64,000 nt of DNA from Batillaria attramentaria (taxonomy: Eukaryota; Mollusca; Gastropoda; Batillariidae): assembly GCA_018292915.2 (NCBI GenBank), contig JACVVK020000039.1, positions 480,001 through 544,000 on the forward strand. Direction: 5' to 3'. The translations under genes were made by a program, and so were the position numbers. Positions 35,851-64,000 of the stretch are shown piece by piece (position 1 is the first letter of the stretch; each line of letters begins with the position of its first letter). Below the pieces are notes generated by a model. The model worked only from the letters and a program-made list of their open reading frames with translations, ran no database searches and was not told where the DNA came from.

Positions 35851-36623
35851 AGTTCAAAACATGATCCTTTGCCTTTCGATCATTACACATCATATTTGGA
35901 CAGCTGCCACATAAACCCAAATGTGAATGTGAACAAAAGCCACAAAAACTCAACATTTAAGCACTAAAACTCAACATGAAAGCACTTGTTAAGTCCAACA
36001 TTTCACTATGAGCTGTGTTGCATCCTGTGACTGTAACGATGTTCAACGTGTGAATTAATTAATGAATGCATGAGCACTGGGTGTGAATGCATGTTGCGTC
36101 CATCCCAAAAAACCAAATAAATTGTTGCAAGTCGACAAGGTTTGATTGATAAGAGTAATTGCGAAGTATTTCACCAAATTCTTTTATGGTACAACTTTGG
36201 GCACAATTTTTTTTTTTTTTTTTTTAAATCTGTGCATCACGGGAGGTAACCGATCGAAGACGGGTGTGCAGCTTCCATACACACGCCCACGCGGAAACAC
36301 GACGTGCGGTGCTGGTTTGGAGTGCTGTTTGTTTTTTTTTTTACAAGGTTATACGCTGACAGCTGTTTTAAAAGACAGTGCAGCGGGCTCCGAACACTTC
36401 ACAGTCTTCCATTCCCTTAGCCAGGCTGTGCATCAAGGGAGACAATATACCGAGATGACATTGTCCATATAAATATTATATTATCGGGTGTCATCCGGAA
36501 TATCGGGTGATCCGCTTTCGATAAGTTGCATGTTCTCGAATAAACACAACGATACGAACAATATAACTTTCTGAGCCACTACTAGACGGATGACGTCTCA
36601 AAAGAATCGTCCGATGGGGATCT

Positions 36624-36690
36624 ATCACACCACGATGCCTTCATCCATTCGTCCAATCAAATGCACGAAGACACTACAAGTAACCAATCA
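36624..36690 (+). promoter_or_regulatory. ACAT2 upstream region: SRE-like word and two CCAAT boxes
   Basis: ATCACACCAC (36624-36633) differs by one base from the vertebrate sterol regulatory element ATCACCCCAC. CCAATCA boxes follow near 36653 and 36684, the usual NF-Y partner spacing in sterol-regulated promoters. They are 100-170 bp before the ACAT2 start codon. Functional use in this animal is an inference. Confidence 0.35.
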
Positions 36691-36793
36691 GATGTAAGCT
36701 AACACTACACGCACGAATGTACGTACGCAAGTGGCCTGCCGTCATTCGCAGACGACACTGATCTGAGCAGAAGAAACCACGCTGATCAGCAGA

Positions 36794-43503
<6,710 letters not shown>

Positions 43504-43882
43504 AAAGCACAGTTGTAAACTGGGGCAAGTCACCTCAGATGAGGTGGGTGAAAATGAAGAGAAAAAAACCCTTGTCTGCATTCACCGTGTGGATAGGCTG
43601 GTCAGAGAGAGAATGTGTGAATGGCAATGTCAAGTCTGACTACTAACACGGTAAAAGGAAACGTTTGCCTTCTGGGTGTCACTTATGAGGTGGTATTTGC
43701 AAATTTTGTATGTCAGACCTTGCTCTGTGCGTGCTACAGCTAGTCTTCTGCATGTTCTGCTGTTTGAAGTTTGAACATGTTTGTTGGAGGGGGAGGAGCA
43801 GTGCTAGTGGTGGTCAGTCAGTGTGCTGGTTTGCATTTAGAAGTATGTCCCTGACGTACTGATGTATGTATACATACGAGAG

Positions 43883-43918
<36 letters not shown>

Positions 43919-44994
43919 AGAGTGTGATTAAGGGCTAGGGTGTAGTGTGCATGTGATACTGTAAAATGTGTGTATGCTTTGAGCAGGGCTATGGGGCTGC
44001 TGTCTTTGCCTAGCAGTAGTTTGAATGAGATTATATGTGTAGTCAATGTTCATGATTGTGACACTAACAGTGTTTGTGCAGTTATGGTGGCTGTGGTGTT
44101 CAGCTATATAATCAGTGGTATGAAAAGACAATCACGTATAATTGTAATTGATATACATGTACATGTCATGGGCCATGTATAAAAATCATGGCCAGACTGT
44201 CAAAGAGGGATTGACATTTTGAGAATGTTGTAAGATTGTCAAAAAAGCATTCCAACAGTCTTGCTCAATATGTGTTTTATGCCAGTTTTCTTCCAGTTTA
44301 GTCATGGTATTGAAGTTGGACATGCACCATACTTCCATGAATTTTAATTCATGAATTTTAATTGTGCTTATTGCCCTTAAATGTTACCCCCGTCTCAGAT
44401 GGTGTGTGCTACGTAATGTCCATTTCTTCTCTGTGGTCAACATCACAGCTGCTGCTTTTTAGTGTGTTCTTTTGCTATTTATAACTGACTCACTTGTGAC
44501 ATTTTGCTGTCCGACATGCTGGGTCTTGGCCAGTGTACAGACAGCCTTGGGAGGTGGGAGAGGAACAACAACAACAAAAAATCTTTTGTATTTTACTGCA
44601 TTTGATACTGAAAATTGTGAGGGTTCTTACAGGATTGGCTTACCTTTTTTATTGAAACCTTTTCATTACAGTGTACTTTTATTGCCAGGACAGGCAACAC
44701 AGTTTACAGGGTTGCATTCTTAGGACCAATTGATGTCCTGGTGTTTTTCCTATTGTATGGGTTAAGTTTTATGCTGGGTTTGAAGTTGGTTAAATACTAG
44801 CTTGAATGTGGATGTACGTGACTTAAGAATATACAGCATTCTCTGCCAGTCTGTAAAACGGATACCCTGTTCTTAAAGCCTGTGTTTCTGAACGAACCGG
44901 TTGATACTTTGGATAAAGGACAACCACAGACATTCCAACAACTGCTGAATGAGACAGGAGATAAGCACTACATGTACCTTCCACCTTGAACAAC

Positions 44995-45000
44995 TTTATT
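44995..45000 (-). terminator. Candidate polyadenylation signal of MYO6
   Basis: Minus-strand AATAAAG followed by a GTTGTTC stretch. Assignment is positional and would give a 4.5-kb 3' UTR. Confidence 0.3.
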
Positions 45001-45275
45001 CCACTGATGCAAGACAGCAAGGTATCCACAACGGTACTCTTTCTCAAACAACAAACAGAACGGATCATATAGATCCTTACAGTGACTCCCACGGCAGAAG
45101 ACAATCACAAGTGACAGGAAACAGAAGCAAGCATGGGAACGCAAGCAAGCGTGACGCTGCAACATTACTGTATCCCAGTTACATTAAGTACAAACTGACC
45201 ATGTTAAAACAACATACATTGTATGTGTACGTCTATCAGAGAGACTGCATACCTGGTACAAGTGGTGACAAAAGG

Positions 45276-45281
45276 AATAAA
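45276..45281 (+). terminator. Candidate polyadenylation signal of ACAT2
   Basis: AATAAA followed by GGTGTTT, the first plus-strand AATAAA I see after the stop at 43503. Confidence 0.35.
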
Positions 45282-47424
45282 GGTGTTTACAGAGTAGGTT
45301 TGTGTGGTTTTGTCGTCGTTTTCACAACCAGTGCTTGGTATTGTAGTGGTTATCGTACTCACAAACTGTAGGCACATTAGATGGACATGGTGGTGTTACC
45401 ATGCTCTTGCTGTAGTTTGAATGCACAAAGACAAAAGCCACTGACACTGTCTTAGGTCAAAACATGAGCACAGGTCACATTTAGTAAAATGAAAACGGGG
45501 GAACTGCAACCGACAAGCATCATTCTTTCTTCACATAATCTTAAGATTTTAAATACAGTGTTTGCTTGCCAAGTCCTTCACTGACCCCTTTTCAAAGGAC
45601 CATTTCAAGTCAGGGTGCCAACTTGCAACAAGTACAGCACTGCATTCTAACACACAAACGTTACTTGTGCAAACAAATCTTCCAATGATTAATTTGACTG
45701 ACCAAAAGCGTCTACAAGCGCCCTTGCGAGCATTACACCATTAAATCAGCTCTACCTATTTATTCAATGGAACAGCAAGTCATGTTGGCTACAAGCAAGG
45801 CAACTAGAGTCTACTACTTGGCAAAAGTTAATTCATTTCTTTTTCCTTGACAGAAAAAACCAACTCAAAAAAGCACATTGAACATTCTAAGCCCTGAACC
45901 GTATTACTGGTTTGTAAATGCTTGAAAGACATTTAGGGAATAATTCACTGCAGCAACCACAAGCAGAAGGAACAATGGTAGCACTAACAGCATCGCTCCA
46001 TTAACATTTTGTACACAAGTAACAAATGTTCACCTTGAGATGCAACACATAATGGCTTTTTTTTTCACAATTAAAATAACTTGAAAAAACAACAACAACA
46101 AAACTGATGTGCATGTAACAATTTCTAGTTGGTGGTTATTTCTGCTTTGAGTAGACAGAAAGATAAAAGGCCACATCGGCTGTACATGTACCGTAGTTTG
46201 TTTAACGAGAAAGGAGGATTTTGTTCTGACATACCTTCAGTTATTCATTAGACATTTGCAAGGCATACCAAAGGAATTCCCTCGAAAGCTGGCTGACAGT
46301 CTTTTCACAAACACATGTACCCTGAATGACAGCAATGCATAGATGTTCCAAGCTGATATATACTTTGAATAACAATTTGCAGTGGAAAACAGGAACTGGA
46401 TGGTTTCTGCAAGGCTTAAGACAGGCACAGAAACCGTTTACTGTTATACTTGTAAACGTCAGATATGTTGGTGCAGTCTGCCACTGACACTGCAGTCTGC
46501 CCTGGTGCTTTTAGTGAAAAATATTTTATTAAAACGAAACCTTACAATATGCCATTTTGGGTGATGTTACCAAACAGTTCTAGAGGGGTCATGGTCAATC
46601 ACTGGCATTTGTGCACGCAAACAAAAATTCTTTCAACATCTGAGATCCCATTAAAAACCTCAAGGCATCTTCACACACTTTTAAAACACATGAAATGCCT
46701 GAACTGTAACAAAAAAATTGTGAAGACGCGGACGACGCTGATACAAGCTATGTAAAGAATCTATTTTTAGGAAATACAAGCAAACATGAAGAAATTGTTA
46801 AGAAATAAAACCAAAAAACACTTCCACCAAGCACACTGATCACTGTGACTGTACTAAGAGTATTTTCACAATGTAAGCAAGCATTTGATCTTGAATCATT
46901 CATCATAATCATCAGAACCATAGGTTCATCATAGCAGTAAACCATGAAATGCAAATGGGTTTCTGAACACAACTGAACTCTCGGACTGAATATAAAAAAA
47001 ATACCGGTACCTAAACAGTAGTCAAAAAAGACAAATATGCATGTATGTTCTCCACAATAGTACTGTAGTGTTCTTGTATGCCACAGGATCATCTTCCTTA
47101 CAGTGTCTGATAAGCTTTGACATGCGCCGAAGTTTCTGCACGAGCTATTTTCATCATGTTTTGTTTTCCTGAAGTCTGGCACATACTTCCTTTCCCAGGG
47201 TGTGCAGGATGTAGTTTCAATTTAGTGTACCTAACAACTGTTACCACAAAATGCAGGCACGTTTGTATCTTCAATGAAACGCCAACCACCAAACAAGCAA
47301 AACCGATGACAAAAATCACAAGCTGGTTTTAAACGTGAATGGGTGTAATGCGTCTGTAACGGAAGTCACGTTCACGCACATAACCACACAAGAAAACATT
47401 ACGGTAAGTTTACAGGCAGGCACA

Positions 47425-48336
47425 GAGAACTTGTGTAAGAAAGACAGCATTGATAAAGTGATTACCTGTTTCTGTATACCATAACCTAATATGACAGCAC
47501 TGACGACGCACAGTGAAGTATGAAGAGAAATGAACACTACTGCTGTATGAACGTACCACTCACTTCACAGAAACCAGAGAACTTGTGTAAGAAAGACAGC
47601 ATTGATAAAGTGATTACCTGTTTCTGTATACCAGAACCTAATATGACAGCACTGACGACGCACAGTGAAGTATGAAGAGAAATGAACACTACTGCTGTAT
47701 GAACGTACCACTCACTTCACAGAAACCAGAGAACTTGTGTAAGAAAGACAGCATTGATAAAGTGATTACCTGTTTCTGTATACCATAACCTAATATGACA
47801 GCACTGACGACGCACAGTGAAGTATGAAGAGAAATGAACACTACTGCTGTATGAACGTACCACTCACTTCACAGAAACCAGAGAACTTGTGTAAGAAAGA
47901 CAGCATTGATAAAGTGATTACCTGTTTCTGTATACCAGAACCTAATATGACAGCACTGACGACGCACAGTGAAGTATGAAGAGAAATGAACACTACTGCT
48001 GTATGAACGTACCACTCACTTCACAGAAACCAGAGAACTTGTGTAAGAAAGACAGCATTGATAAAGTGATTACCTGTTTCTGTATACCAGAACCTAATAT
48101 GACAGCACTGACGACGCACAGTGAAGTATGAAGAGAAATGAACACTACTGCTGTATGAACGTACCACTCACTTCACAGAAACCAGAGAACTTGTGTAAGA
48201 AAGACAGCATTGATAAAGTGATTACCTGTTTCTGTATACCATAACCTAATATGACAGCACTGACGACGCACAGTGAAGTATGAAGAGAAATGAACACTAC
48301 TGCTGTATGAACGTACCACTCACTTCACAGAAACCA
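47425..48336. repeat. 152-bp tandem repeat, six nearly identical copies
   Basis: GAGAACTTGTG recurs at 47425, 47577, 47729, 47881, 48033 and 48185, an exact 152-bp period. The only difference I see between copies is one site: CCATAACC in copies 1, 3 and 6, CCAGAACC in copies 2, 4 and 5. The array lies downstream of MYO6 (within its 3' UTR if that is long) and has no coding signal. Confidence 0.97.
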
Positions 48337-49486
48337 AATAAATAAATGACATGTTAACTTTCCACAATTCACAAAACAATAAATACCATTCATAATTTGC
48401 AATACTACAAACAGATGTGTAAGCACTTCAAAATAGTTTCTTAGAAAGAGGATATGCAAAATCACCATCACAAAAAGCAGGATAAAATCCCATTGTACAA
48501 TTTCATCCAAAAAAAAAAAAAGGAAGGAGGATTTTTATACATATACATTAAAAGAAGTGTGTGACCTCATTCTCAACACAATCAGCAAACAGTACTAACA
48601 ATTGCCAACTAAAAGGATTTTCATTACATCCTTGATCAATTGGGAAATTAAATTTGCAGTTACTTTATATATGAAAAACACTACCCAAAGCCTACAACAT
48701 TCATACAAATCCTTTGAAAGATTAGGAAAAAAAAATACTTTAAAAAATCTGTTAAAAGCATCTGCAATTGTCTGAAATCCATGTTCACAAATAAGTGGAT
48801 CAACTTTCACGTTCTCCTTCAGTGCATTACTGCTATGCATGTATGTTGGGGAACACACTTCTTGTTGAGCGTTCACATGAAGACTGGGAAAGATACCACA
48901 AAGGTCACCAAAATATACGCCAATCACTCTTCTTCAAAAACACCAAAACACCTTTCCACCAAAAACATAGTTGACACTGCGCCTACCAAATAACAATGAA
49001 CTAGTATTCATTCAGCTTTGCCTCAGGGACTTGCAGACATTTGTGCTGTGCTTGTGACAATACCGATTTACTATAATCAAAGTGGTGTGCACAATCTGTT
49101 CTTTGTCACTATAGATCAAGATCAAAGACAGTTGAATCTGTCAATGCAAACAGAATGTCCACATAAACAACTTGACCAACAATGGATTTAAACAGGCTTA
49201 CAACCCACTGAGACAGTCAGATAGTTATGGAAATGCTTCTTTAAAACTAGATGAAGTTACACCTGTATCACAAAAATACACATTTCTATGCAGTGGACAC
49301 TGGAGTGTTCCCCTGGAAATTTTTGTCACAAAAGAATCTGGAATGTACTGACTGAGGTGTACAAAGGGTGGAGTTTTCCACAACAGACCACTCAAACGAA
49401 GACATAAATACACCGTAGACTGGTGACTTCTGGCTGACTACATCGCACAATCTATCTTCTAAAGTCTGCCAGTGCTGGCTACAAGT

Positions 49487-63998
<14,512 letters not shown>

Positions 63999-64000
63999 GC

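Larger units (their letters stand above)
34260..36540. other. FAM228 3' UTR and spacer before ACAT2
   Basis: AATAAA at 34398-34403 is the likely FAM228 polyadenylation signal. Beyond it lie a (TG)n-(GA)n tract at 35166-35232, a (GT)n at 35529-35561, the decayed ACAT2 exon copy (35671-35850) and two TGTGCATC(A/C)(A/C)GGGAG motifs (36231-36250 and 36427-36446). No intact gene is seen. Confidence 0.55.
43504..49486. other. Convergent 3' ends of ACAT2 and MYO6
   Basis: No coding exon is recognised over 6 kb. AATAAA on the plus strand at 45276-45281 and its minus-strand counterpart (TTTATT at 44995-45000) are the best signals I see. Used as such, they imply an ACAT2 3' UTR of about 1.8 kb and a MYO6 3' UTR of about 4.5 kb overlapping by roughly 280 bp. 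A (GT)n array lies at 43887-43915 and a 152-bp tandem array at 47425-48336. The rest is AT-rich unique-looking sequence. Confidence 0.45.

Overview
This is a eukaryotic (animal) genomic window, most likely from a marine mollusc, probably a gastropod. That reading rests on intron-rich genes with invertebrate-type orthologues, many long (GT)n/(CA)n and homopolymer tracts, a tRNA-derived SINE, and a recurrent TCTCCC-type dispersed motif. The species assignment is an inference. No bacterial operon, CRISPR array, virus or toxin gene was seen. I rebuilt gene models by hand from splice signals, reading-frame phase and remembered family conservation; no search was run.

Layout. (1) 1-2100: low-complexity upstream DNA. 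(2) 2257-8877, plus: a chloride intracellular channel (CLIC/EXC-4-like) gene, 4 exons, 323 aa, with a long probable 3' UTR to about 13.5 kb. Two TIR transposon-like insertions lie in its first intron. (3) 14218-17059, minus: profilin-4 (PFN4), 4 coding exons, 128 aa, tail-to-tail with CLIC. (4) 17-23.5 kb: repeat-rich DNA with three SINE copies and a hAT-like element, one SINE being nested in it. (5) 23926-34259, plus: a FAM228 family gene, 7 exons, 360 aa, head-to-head with PFN4. (6) 36794-43503, plus: a cytosolic acetyl-CoA acetyltransferase (ACAT2), 9 exons, 393 aa, preceded by a decayed extra copy of its own exon 7. (7) 49487-63904, minus: the 3' two thirds of myosin VI (MYO6). Twenty exons give about 796 residues, from mid-motor to the cargo-binding tail; the 5' exons lie beyond the right edge.

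Functionally these are independent housekeeping or cytoskeletal genes rather than one pathway. PFN4 and FAM228 are the exception in context: as I recall, the two are also neighbours on human chromosome 2p23, so the pair looks like an ancient microsynteny block.

The non-coding part is unusually rich in readable mobile-element structure. Three TIR elements have apparent 6-bp target duplications, one has 5 bp and one 4 bp. There is also a hAT-like element with an exact 8-bp duplication, a perfect 96-bp palindrome bounded by TTAA, three SINEs with 11-14 bp duplications, and several minisatellites. The largest minisatellite has about 31 copies of 64 bp and is drifting into a two-unit higher-order repeat.
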